Positions 1 through 6,547 of a DNA stretch of 33,883 nt are shown here, piece after piece. Every line of letters begins with the position of its first letter. Position 1 is the first letter of the stretch. A program made the translations under genes and the position numbers. The notes under the pieces are model-generated. The model was not told where the DNA came from and searched no databases. It saw only the letters and a program-made list of their open reading frames with translations. The stretch lies in IMG/VR virus record IMGVR_UViG_3300005664_000028, positions 1-33,883 of that record; one strand, given 5' to 3'. The DNA is from a virus.

Positions 1-278
1 TGGTTTGATCTTTGAATGACAAACTCTTTACCTTCACCAAGCACCGTACGGAACGCGCGAAGAATCTTGTTTGTTTCATCAAGACCTTCTTGAAGATTGT
101 CAAGGAATTCTCCGGCCAAACCTTTCTTCCACCGACCAGTGCCGGGGGCGTCGTATTCATCCCCTACTATGAAAAGTTTGTTTGGCTCGAAGTCAGAAAC
201 GAACTCCGTAACAGCAGAGATAGCAGGAAAATCATGACTAGGAACCTGCATATCCGAAATGAATACGTACGTTTCCAA
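1..278 (-). CDS. Calcineurin-like metallophosphoesterase, N-terminal part
   Basis: The reading frame stays open to the left edge, so only about 92 N-terminal residues are visible. The protein begins with a hydrophobic strand ending in ISDMQVPSHD, followed by a second strand IVGDEYDAPGTGRW. These fit metallophosphoesterase motif I (D-x-H, here D-x-Q) and motif II (GDxxD). The next metal motif (GNH) would lie just beyond the window, and the last visible residues, VIQRSN, lead into such a position. Such enzymes hydrolyse phosphodiesters with two metal ions; the phage substrate is unknown. I chose TTG at 278 because an AGGTAGG-like ribosome site lies about 8 nt upstream. GTG at 287 is the only other option, since a stop codon precedes it. 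The preceding gene ends at 302. Confidence 0.7.
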   Translation of the reverse strand, partial: METYVFISDMQVPSHDFPAISAVTEFVSDFEPNKLFIVGDEYDAPGTGRWKKGLAGEFLDNLQEGLDETNKILRAFRTVLGEGKEFVIQRSN

Positions 279-301
279 AAGGAACACCTACCTTCACGCG
301 G

Positions 302-460
302 CTAGGTGTCCTGCTCGCCCTTCTTGTCAGGATCAACTTTCCGCACTTGGGGAATTCTTATCTCAAGCTTTCCCGTCGAGGAGTCATGCCGGTCAATATA
401 AAACCCCATAGACCTCACAAGGTTTAGCACCTTCTGCCAGTCAGCCGCCTCTATAGCCAC
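302..460 (-). CDS. Small protein of 52 aa, function unknown
   Basis: This frame starts at GTG 460 behind a strong ribosome site, AAGGAG at 470-475 with a 9-nt spacer, and ends at TAG 302-304. The product has a short amphipathic helix (ADWQKVLNLVRSMGF), then DRHDSSTGKLEIRIPQ and a basic, polar tail ending GEQDT. I do not recognise the family. The layout of a helix followed by a strand with a charged tail looks like a small accessory protein. It sits between the DnaB-like helicase and the metallophosphoesterase and has its own GCCGATAA element at 483-490, so it may be the first gene of a separately transcribed unit. Confidence 0.7.
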   Translation of the reverse strand: MAIEAADWQKVLNLVRSMGFYIDRHDSSTGKLEIRIPQVRKVDPDKKGEQDT

Positions 461-482
461 GGAATCTTTCTCCTTACAAAAC

Positions 483-510
483 TTATCGGCAAAAACACTG
501 GTCAGGTAAC
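483..510 (-). promoter_or_regulatory. Candidate phage-sigma promoter P1 (GTTAC-N15-GCCGATAA)
   Basis: On the minus strand GCCGATAA occupies 490-483, an exact match to the known -10 consensus of FliA/WhiG-type sigma factors. A GTTAC element lies 15 nt upstream at 510-506. The site falls in the 57-nt gap after the helicase stop codon. The expected start of transcription, about 476, is directly ahead of the ribosome site of the 52-aa gene. Confidence 0.55.
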
Positions 511-517
511 ACGTAAA

Positions 518-1969
518 CTAACTAAACAAGGAATCATACCTGTCAAGGTTGTCTTCTTGTTGTACTATAGTGGTAGTTCCACGCTCAGTAAAACAAGAAG
601 TAGCATAGTCAACCTGCAAAGGAACAGCATCACTAGTTTCACCATCACGGTTCTTAAGAACCTGAGCACGAACATCACCGTAACGACTTGTAGTATCTAA
701 AGCGAACACACTAACAACAACATCACTAGAGTTAGTAGCTTCCGAAGTCTCAGCCAAAGCAGACAGTGTGTAATGTCCAACACTTTCAGCTTCAGCCTGC
801 GCTGCGCGTGAAACCTGCCAAGGAGAAACGAGAGGGATACCGCGACCGTCATCAAAAGAAGTAGCAAACTGTTTACCTGCTTTGAGAATATCTGTTAGTT
901 CTTCTCGCACAGAATTGCGGCGACGATCCGACTTGAGCAGAGCAAAGTAGTCAATGATACCTAGGTCAATGTTAAACGTAGCTTGCAAACGATGGAACCT
1001 ACTCTCGACCATCGCAATCGTAGCCCCGCGCGGAACCTGCATGACATAACACACACCATGAGCAGGGTTGTTTCCGAAGTCCTCAGCTACTTCACGAAGC
1101 TTAATCTCTTGAGACTCAGTGAGCGTGCCAGCTTTAAGGTCACGCGTGTTCAAACCCTCACTCAATCCAAACTTAGATAGCTTAGAGTGTCGAGCAATCA
1201 ACTTACGACGAATCTGATCTCGAAGAGTTTCCGTTGTGGCAATGACAACATTCTTCCCTTGTTGCGTCGAAGCGTGCCATGCTAGTTGTGTGACTGAACT
1301 TGTCTTACCAGAGCCAGAAGCTCCGATGATCAAAGACATCTCACCATTCTGCAACCCGCCAACCTTTGCATCAAGAGCCGGGATGCCAAATAAAATACCC
1401 TCACCGCGACCCAAGGAATGCAATCGCTTACGCTCACTGTAATCCTCAAGGATCTCATTTACCTCAGCACGCACATCACCTTCAGGTGTGTCCTGCATCG
1501 ACAACTCACGATCAATCTCAGCAAACTTTGTAAGCAAGTGAGAACGTGCGTCAGAGTGTCCTGTGAGTTCATTGCCATCAGGAAGTTCAATACCCTTAGT
1601 AAGAATGGTCGTTGCTTCACGAAGGGCCAGATCTGTCTCACGCGTAGCAACCTGCTCACGCAGTTGATTCAATGACCAACGGAAGTCTGCATCGCTGACG
1701 TTGTTGACATATAGCAAGTCGTAAGTCTCAGCGTAAACCGCTGCCTTACCGGCATCGACCCGAGCCTTAGCAAGCTGATCGAGCAATGCCTGACGAGAAA
1801 GGATAGCCCCTGTAACAGCCGCGTACCGCTCCAAGAAAAGGAACGTGTTCTTCAAGACAGGATCGAGGAAGTGCCCCTCCGTCAGGTGGCGCAATGCCTT
1901 GTCAAGGAGGTCACGACGCTCTGGTATTATCGCAGCTAGAACGATTTGAGCATGATCCAAGTCAGTCAA
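518..1969 (-). CDS. DnaB-like replicative DNA helicase
   Basis: The 483-aa product has the layout of a replicative hexameric helicase: a helical N-terminal region (about 1-160) and a RecA-like ATPase core from about residue 190. Visible motifs are Walker A GASGSGKTS (216-224), Walker B LGIIDYFALL with Asp340, and a downstream ETSEATNSSDVVVSVFA segment like the conserved H3/H4 region that lines the DNA loops. Such proteins unwind DNA ahead of the replication fork using ATP. No in-frame ATG is near the N-terminus; TTG at 1969 is the first start after an in-frame TGA and lacks a clear ribosome site. The gene follows a 78-aa protein after a 30-nt gap. No primase fusion is visible. Confidence 0.85.
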   Translation of the reverse strand: MTDLDHAQIVLAAIIPERRDLLDKALRHLTEGHFLDPVLKNTFLFLERYAAVTGAILSRQALLDQLAKARVDAGKAAVYAETYDLLYVNNVSDADFRWSLNQLREQVATRETDLALREATTILTKGIELPDGNELTGHSDARSHLLTKFAEIDRELSMQDTPEGDVRAEVNEILEDYSERKRLHSLGRGEGILFGIPALDAKVGGLQNGEMSLIIGASGSGKTSSVTQLAWHASTQQGKNVVIATTETLRDQIRRKLIARHSKLSKFGLSEGLNTRDLKAGTLTESQEIKLREVAEDFGNNPAHGVCYVMQVPRGATIAMVESRFHRLQATFNIDLGIIDYFALLKSDRRRNSVREELTDILKAGKQFATSFDDGRGIPLVSPWQVSRAAQAEAESVGHYTLSALAETSEATNSSDVVVSVFALDTTSRYGDVRAQVLKNRDGETSDAVPLQVDYATSCFTERGTTTIVQQEDNLDRYDSLFS

Positions 1970-1999
1970 GTGTCAACCCAATCACTAAAAAAGAAAGTT

Positions 2000-2236
2000 T
2001 CAAACAGATGATTTAACAAAAGCAAACAAGGTCTCGTCCATATTAAAATAGAAGACATCGTTACTGATCAGTTCAACTTTTCCACGGTACGCGTCTTTAC
2101 TTACGTGTTGAATTTTTCCTACGTCACGAACCACATCATCAGGTTCAATCTGCCCAGCAGGAACGTTCTTCCATTCACGCTTCTCAGTCGAAGACAAACT
2201 GACAGAGTTCCTACTAAAGGGCTTGGGACGTGGCAT
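2000..2236 (-). CDS. Conserved-looking small protein of 78 aa, unknown function
   Basis: The product starts with a basic segment, MPRPKPFSRNSVSL, followed by the segment KNVPAGQIEPDDVVRDVGKI and a C-terminal half that predicts as short strands. The middle part reads like a small beta-barrel such as those in accessory nucleic-acid-binding proteins, but I cannot assign a family. ATG 2236 has an AAGGA ribosome site 9 nt upstream. The gene lies between the sigma factor and the helicase in the leftward replication and regulation module. The 105-nt gap upstream of it contains a TTGACA but no convincing -10 element at the right distance. Confidence 0.65.
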   Translation of the reverse strand: MPRPKPFSRNSVSLSSTEKREWKNVPAGQIEPDDVVRDVGKIQHVSKDAYRGKVELISNDVFYFNMDETLFAFVKSSV

Positions 2237-2341
2237 ATGGGTGAATCCTTACGACGAGTAGTTGTCAAGTGGCTCTGAGCAACGCTAACATACGCGCTCG
2301 CCGCTTGTCTGGAATTGCGAACAGAATCGTGGGGAATTTCT

Positions 2342-3046
2342 TCAGGCTGTGAGAGTCTTCAAACTACTGTGCAATCTAAGCAGGGCAGTCGAATGAATCT
2401 TTGACACCTTTACCTCCGTTAAACCTAACATCTTCGCAATGATATGAAGATCGTGCCCCATATAGTAGTGAAGAGATATAATAGTAACAGTTTCTTCAGG
2501 TAGAGTTTCAATAAAATCTGACGCTAGATCAAGAACTTCGCGCTCAAAACGAGGCCCTTCTGGTGCCTGTGTTCGTAAAGAGTGTGACGCTTCAGAAGCA
2601 GCAGCCAACATATCCGGCGACATAGTGTGGTGCCCATTGTCAGCCACAGTGAGGACACGGCGTACCTGTTTCAGGGAAAGCCCAGAACGCTCAGCCATCT
2701 CCTCCTCAGTAAGCTCCTCTGCCTCCGAGATAGCCTTTAGCATCTTGGCACGAGCGCGAGTGGTACGAGTTGCCCAATCCAAAGACCGTAGGTGTTCAAC
2801 AAGCTCACCGTAAATCCTGTGCCGCGCGTACACAGAGAAGTAACTCAAGTCGTTGGGGTCATAGTCATTGCGCGCACAGTGAGGAAGCCATAAGTTAGCA
2901 GCCAACACTAGACCTAAATAAGCCTGACCCTTAAGATCGTCAAGAGAAACATTAGAACCCTGAGTCTTACGCCACATCGTGTACGCGAGAGACTCTGCAA
3001 TATCTAGGCGATCAGCGATAGCTTCTTCAAGATACGCAGGCAGCAC
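2342..3046 (-). CDS. RNA polymerase sigma factor, sigma-70 family, FliA/WhiG-like
   Basis: This 234-aa protein has all the parts of a group 3 sigma factor. Region 2 (about residues 37-97) ends in YARHRIYGELVEHLRSLDW, closely resembling the YAxxRIRGAILDELRxxDW signature of FliA and WhiG. Region 3 (about 110-132) contains EEMAERSGLSLKQVRRVL, a helix-turn-helix. Region 4 (about 175-230) contains LPEETVTIISLHYYMGHDL followed by IAKMLGLTEVKVSKIHSTAL, the -35-binding helix-turn-helix. It should redirect host RNA polymerase to phage promoters, probably the GCCGATA sites upstream of late genes (inference). The start is GTG 3046, bounded by an upstream in-frame TGA. No ribosome site precedes it, and a promoter-like -10 lies 6 nt upstream, so the mRNA may be leaderless. 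Confidence 0.88.
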   Translation of the reverse strand: MLPAYLEEAIADRLDIAESLAYTMWRKTQGSNVSLDDLKGQAYLGLVLAANLWLPHCARNDYDPNDLSYFSVYARHRIYGELVEHLRSLDWATRTTRARAKMLKAISEAEELTEEEMAERSGLSLKQVRRVLTVADNGHHTMSPDMLAAASEASHSLRTQAPEGPRFEREVLDLASDFIETLPEETVTIISLHYYMGHDLHIIAKMLGLTEVKVSKIHSTALLRLHSSLKTLTA

Positions 3047-3052
3047 CAGTCT

Positions 3053-3087
3053 ACTATATCATAACCAAGATAAAGTAGTATGTTCAA
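3053..3087 (-). promoter_or_regulatory. Candidate host-type promoter for the sigma factor gene
   Basis: The minus strand reads TTGAAC (3087-3082), an 18-nt spacer, TATGAT (3063-3058), with an overlapping TG-A-TATAGT extended -10 (hexamer 3058-3053). The distance from TATAGT to the GTG start is six bases, which fits initiation at or next to the start codon. The -35 overlaps the last codons of the SNF2-like gene. Confidence 0.5.
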
Positions 3088-4736
3088 CTGGCAATAAGAT
3101 TCAGCAATTCTAATCCAGAAAGTTGACGGAACAACTCGTTCGTCGTACCCCACACAGAATCAAGTAATGCCTGCTCACGTTCAAGAACAGCAAGATAATT
3201 CTCTTCCTGAGTATCCCGTGTCAAGAGGTTATGAACATAAACAGTCTTGTGATGACTACCATCTCGACTAATTCTACCTGCTAACTGCGTCATACGAGCC
3301 GGATTGAGAATCATATCCATGTTCACAAGGTGACGAGCACACTGCAAGTTCAATGACTGTTCGATAGCGGACGTGCCAATAAGAACTCGGCACCGAGGGT
3401 CATCCCAGAACCTGTCTTGAGAAGCCTTACGTGCCGCCTTATCTGGCTGCTCTCCCCAAATAGTTTCATACCCAATGTGTGCTGCATTTAGCCTATCTTG
3501 AATAGCACGAATAGAGTTTTTCCACTGAGCAAAGACTACAACTTTTTCAGTGGCAAACTCCCCACCATCCTCAAGACGCTCCATCAACCAATCAAGTTTG
3601 ACAGCAGTGCGAGGCCCGTCAGTTTCTCCAATAGAAACAAGACCAGTACAGATCTGAGCACCGTAAATAAGCTGAGCCATAGCCTCAGCGTGCTTGACCT
3701 GAACACCTGTCTCGCGAACAATCTTAAGAACACCTTGACGTAGCTCTTCATACTTAGCCCGCTGTGCTGGATAGAGGTCTAAGTACACATCGTTTGGAGA
3801 AATGGCAGGCATACTTACGTCATCAATATCAGACGGCGTACGACGAAGAACCATCGGAGCAATAAGACCCTTGAACTCCTGAATATTTTGGTATCCGACG
3901 ATACGCTTAGCCTTAGCCCCCGGCCCATGATACGAAGCATGAAAAACATTTTCTGTTCGCACGTATCGCTGAATGAATCGAAACTCAGAACCAAAAAGTT
4001 CCCGCCCGCCAATAGATTCCAGAACACCGTACATCTCAGGTAACCGTTTCTGCAAAGGCGTGGCAGACATGATCACCATACGAGGAGAACGATTTGCCAA
4101 ACGACGAATAGCGAACGCTGACTTGTTCTTCCTATTACGTAGCGTGTCTACGTCATCGGTAATGATGGCAGCAAACTGAAAGTTATCAAGGATCTCATCG
4201 TCTTTAAGTAGCATCTCTGGTCCGATGATGAGAACTTCCCACGAGTAACAGTACTTGTTCATACGTTCACGTTTAGTACCTGAAGCAACTTCGATTCGCA
4301 ACGACGGCATGACACGATGCAACTCATCACGCCACTGCAAAATAGCAGGAGCACGACACACAATAAGAATGCGCTTCTTTCCTCGTAGCTCGCCAGACTC
4401 CTTCATCATGGCGATCAGCAGCGCACAATTAACTGTCTTGCCGGTACCTGTCCCGTCTGCTAGAAGCGCACGCTTACGAAGGTACAACCACGTCGAGCCA
4501 ACTGTCTGGTGATTGCGAGGAAGTACTCCACAACGACGACACCCTGGCTTAGGAATCCCCGTACGAATTGTCCCATCAAAATCTTTCCACTGATGGTGGG
4601 CAAGACACGGCTTGTCATTCCACGTCTCTAGCGTAGGGAGTTGAACATGTTTTGCTATCTTAACTTGATCTGCAACCTTTAATCTATGTTCGTCAGACGC
4701 TAATACCTTAGAAAGTTTTTCTAGTTCTGGTGTCAC
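3084..4736 (-). CDS. SNF2/superfamily 2 helicase-like ATPase
   Basis: The 550-aa product carries the two-domain SF2 ATPase core. Motif I is LLADGTGTGKT (91-101), motif III is MSATPLQ (223-229), and motif VI is QLAGRISRDGS near residue 480. Motif II reads ITDDVD (192-197) where most relatives have DEAH or DEAD, so Asp replaces the usual catalytic Glu. An N-terminal C-x3-H ... C-x2-C set (C44, H48, C66, C69) could bind zinc. SNF2-type proteins translocate on double-stranded DNA and remodel protein-DNA complexes; in phages of this type they lie among replication genes. It overlaps the upstream 130-aa gene by 4 nt, so translation is probably coupled. Confidence 0.85.
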   Translation of the reverse strand: MTPELEKLSKVLASDEHRLKVADQVKIAKHVQLPTLETWNDKPCLAHHQWKDFDGTIRTGIPKPGCRRCGVLPRNHQTVGSTWLYLRKRALLADGTGTGKTVNCALLIAMMKESGELRGKKRILIVCRAPAILQWRDELHRVMPSLRIEVASGTKRERMNKYCYSWEVLIIGPEMLLKDDEILDNFQFAAIITDDVDTLRNRKNKSAFAIRRLANRSPRMVIMSATPLQKRLPEMYGVLESIGGRELFGSEFRFIQRYVRTENVFHASYHGPGAKAKRIVGYQNIQEFKGLIAPMVLRRTPSDIDDVSMPAISPNDVYLDLYPAQRAKYEELRQGVLKIVRETGVQVKHAEAMAQLIYGAQICTGLVSIGETDGPRTAVKLDWLMERLEDGGEFATEKVVVFAQWKNSIRAIQDRLNAAHIGYETIWGEQPDKAARKASQDRFWDDPRCRVLIGTSAIEQSLNLQCARHLVNMDMILNPARMTQLAGRISRDGSHHKTVYVHNLLTRDTQEENYLAVLEREQALLDSVWGTTNELFRQLSGLELLNLIAS

Positions 4737-5125
4737 CGACTTGCCCTTCTTCTTTGCTCACGTAGCTGACTCACCACCGATGTTATCGAACAGGCTGGTC
4801 CGCCCTGTGGTTTTTCAACAGAGTCTTCAATGAATTCTACGACCTTCAATTGTTTGTACTGATCTTCAGAGAACGCGCACTTACCAGTCCCGCACGGAGA
4901 CAACACCTTACACGAAAAAGCAGGAGAAGACGAGCACTTCTCCCGAGCAACTCGCTCTGCTTCCCGTAACTCGGCACGGATCTTGTAGTTGTCACGCTTG
5001 TTCTGAATGTTAACAGCCTGGTGCAGCATAGCAACAACATAAGAACTGTCTTCTTTGAAAGCACGCTTTGCTTGCGAAACAATCTGTGTCAATTCGTAAG
5101 GCTCAGGAAGCTGAGGCAACGTCAC
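4733..5125 (-). CDS. Unknown 130-aa protein with four cysteines
   Basis: I do not recognise a family. The N-terminal part (about 1-65) predicts as long charged helices (QAKRAFKEDSSYVVAMLHQA, REAERVAREKC). It is followed by a cysteine-bearing stretch, CSSSPAFSCKVLSPCGTGKC, whose four cysteines could form a metal site or disulfides, and a C-terminal helix ending in RRRASR. The start GTG 5125 overlaps the stop of the upstream gene as GTGA, and the 3' end overlaps the SNF2-like gene by 4 nt, so three genes are probably translated together. A role alongside the SNF2-like ATPase is inference from position only. Confidence 0.6.
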   Translation of the reverse strand: MTLPQLPEPYELTQIVSQAKRAFKEDSSYVVAMLHQAVNIQNKRDNYKIRAELREAERVAREKCSSSPAFSCKVLSPCGTGKCAFSEDQYKQLKVVEFIEDSVEKPQGGPACSITSVVSQLREQRRRASR

Positions 5126-5409
5126 TCTTCCCCATCGTCAATAGTCTCATCAATGTCTAAAATATCAAACGAATCTCGAAGGCACGCGGACGTGTACTCA
5201 AGAAGACCAAGACTTCTCCACACACCGTTATGAAAATCTCTTAGGTGAGTAACGTATGTATCACCGTCATCACTCGCTACCTCAACAGCAATAAGAAAGT
5301 CTGTGATGACTCCTTGAGCAGAAGGGCTACCATTCTCACGAAGCTGTAAGATCTCCTTGAGTTTTATTTTCGTCTGTCTAATGAGATCCTCAGCAGCTTC
5401 GTTATCCAC
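5122..5409 (-). CDS. Unknown 95-aa acidic protein
   Basis: The product has an N-terminal helix (AAEDLIRQTKIKLKEILQLR), a central strand-rich part (GVITDFLIAVEVASDDGDTY) and an acidic C-terminus ending DIDETIDDGEE. No family is recognised. GTG 5409 is preceded by GAGGAG with a 5-nt spacer, and the 3' end overlaps the next gene in a GTGA. A promoter candidate lies about 40 nt upstream, making this the likely first gene of the SNF2-containing unit. Confidence 0.6.
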   Translation of the reverse strand: MDNEAAEDLIRQTKIKLKEILQLRENGSPSAQGVITDFLIAVEVASDDGDTYVTHLRDFHNGVWRSLGLLEYTSACLRDSFDILDIDETIDDGEE

Positions 5410-5447
5410 ACTAGCTCCTCACAGCAGGCAATAACCAACAACCACTA

Positions 5448-5476
5448 ACGATAGCATACAAACTATTCTTCTACAA
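5448..5476 (-). promoter_or_regulatory. Candidate host-type extended -10 promoter
   Basis: The minus strand has TTGTAG (5476-5471), exactly 17 nt, then TATCGT (5453-5448) with an extended TGC just ahead. The string TATGCTATCGT resembles TATGATATAGT upstream of the sigma gene and TATGCTATAGT upstream of the capsid gene. Most of it lies in the 53-nt gap before the 95-aa gene. Confidence 0.4.
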
Positions 5477-5792
5477 GATCTTCTTCTAAATGAGTGAACT
5501 CTTTTAATTCAAGACAAAAAGTAAGTAGCTCATCCTTAGTCAGGACAGGAGCATCAGGATCACGCTCAAAGACTTCGGCAGGAGCAGTGAGCACTTGAAC
5601 TCCTACCTTACGCAACGCATCAAAAACTTCACGACGAAGAAGAACTCGAAGACTGTAGGTTTCACACTGAGTGCAAGTAAAAGAGTAGAAAGGGAAATCT
5701 CCAACAGCAGGAACAATGATGCGGACAAAATCACTATTTAGTTTGATGTCGTCATCACACACATAACAAGAAACAATAACTTGCGCGCTCAT
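5463..5792 (-). CDS. Zinc-ribbon-like protein of 109 aa
   Basis: Two CxxC knuckles (C9/C12 in SCYVC and C40/C43 in CTQC) about 28 residues apart form a likely zinc ribbon. They are followed by a helical, acidic C-terminal half ending EEDLVEE. Function is unknown; zinc ribbons of this size in phages often bind nucleic acid or act as adaptors. I chose ATG 5792 over longer frames because GGGAGG lies 4 nt upstream and the longer version would read through the C-terminal repeats of the tail tube paralogue gene in another frame. It follows that gene after 28 nt and marks the change from the tail module to the regulatory module. Confidence 0.7.
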   Translation of the reverse strand: MSAQVIVSCYVCDDDIKLNSDFVRIIVPAVGDFPFYSFTCTQCETYSLRVLLRREVFDALRKVGVQVLTAPAEVFERDPDAPVLTKDELLTFCLELKEFTHLEEDLVEE

Positions 5793-5820
5793 CGTACCTC
5801 CCTTAAACAACGACACTACA

Positions 5821-6534
5821 TCACGGCGTTGGGTACAACGTGGTTGATGGATACAACGTGGTTGATGGGTAAGTATTAGACGGAGGAGTCTCTCCCCCGC
5901 CCGGATCAGGAGGTGTGATGGGAGGAGTGTAGCCACTGCTTTCCGGCGTGTACTCTGCTGTACCCGCACCAGTGCGTGTAATGAGTCGGCCAAAGGCTCG
6001 ATTGGCAAGAGGGTACCCAAGCTCATTAACATCAGACAGTACCGCCTTTGCCTTATAACTGATAGACATACCCTCTTTATATTGTGCAGGACTAAGAGAA
6101 TACGGACTCAGCTTAACCTTAAAAAATACGAATTCAAAATTGTGAAAGTTCTCATTACTATCCTTTGCTTGAACCTTAACAAGCAAAGGAGTAGGAGAAG
6201 GATTCAAATAGTCAGGAGACCACAGATCCATAGAAAGAAAAGAGTTGTCTGGATAAATGCCCAAATTCACAAACTCAGGAGCAAACTTAGAAACCAAAGG
6301 AAGAGAAATGAAACCAGACTCAATTTCTAAATCAATACAGCTAATAGAATTCCATGTGCTCACAACAACAGAGTTACTAAGCTCATCGACTGTCTCTACG
6401 TTAGCGGAGATACTTCCAGATCGTACACCGTAGATGTCCCCATCAATTGTTCCAGCACGCGTTTCACCATCAAGAATAGCGGCGTGAGAGATAGAGAAAC
6501 CCTCAACAAAGATTGCAGGCGTGTAGATAAGCAC
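5821..6534 (-). CDS. Second tail tube protein paralogue with Pro/Thr-rich tail
   Basis: Residues about 10-195 align with the tail tube protein encoded at 17141-17698. Shared segments include EGFSISHAAIL, GDIYGV, VxSTW, LNxxxxPxxxxVxAKDxN, and RAxGRL near the end. The paralogue then adds about 40 residues rich in Pro, Thr, Gly and Tyr, ending in a six-residue repeat (YPSTTL twice). Identity is scattered, so the duplication looks old or the copy was acquired. It is the last gene of the tail module, directly after the fibre gene, and starts at GTG 6534 with AGGAG 10 nt upstream. It may form a special ring at the tail tip or a decorated tube subunit (inference). The main tube gene has its own promoter candidate; this one does not. 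Confidence 0.8.
   Translation of the reverse strand: MLIYTPAIFVEGFSISHAAILDGETRAGTIDGDIYGVRSGSISANVETVDELSNSVVVSTWNSISCIDLEIESGFISLPLVSKFAPEFVNLGIYPDNSFLSMDLWSPDYLNPSPTPLLVKVQAKDSNENFHNFEFVFFKVKLSPYSLSPAQYKEGMSISYKAKAVLSDVNELGYPLANRAFGRLITRTGAGTAEYTPESSGYTPPITPPDPGGGETPPSNTYPSTTLYPSTTLYPTP
5834..5868 (-). repeat. Short tandem repeat, period 18 bp, in tube paralogue C-terminus
   Basis: The 17-base string TACAACGTGGTTGATGG (plus strand) occurs at 5834-5850 and 5852-5868. The period of 18 bases keeps the frame and encodes the repeated hexapeptide YPSTTL. Confidence 0.85.
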
Positions 6535-6547
6535 AAGATCTCATCTC

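Noticed and set aside
12-305. Plus-strand frame of 97 aa at the left edge
   Set aside because: It is the complement of the metallophosphoesterase N-terminus, which has recognisable metal motifs; the plus-strand translation has none.
2237-2341. Possible 26-aa frame (LKKFPTILFAIPDKRRARMLA...) between sigma factor and 78-aa gene
   Set aside because: The sequence looks protein-like, but there is no ATG, GTG or TTG at its beginning and no ribosome site; a frameshifted extension of the sigma factor lacks a slip site.
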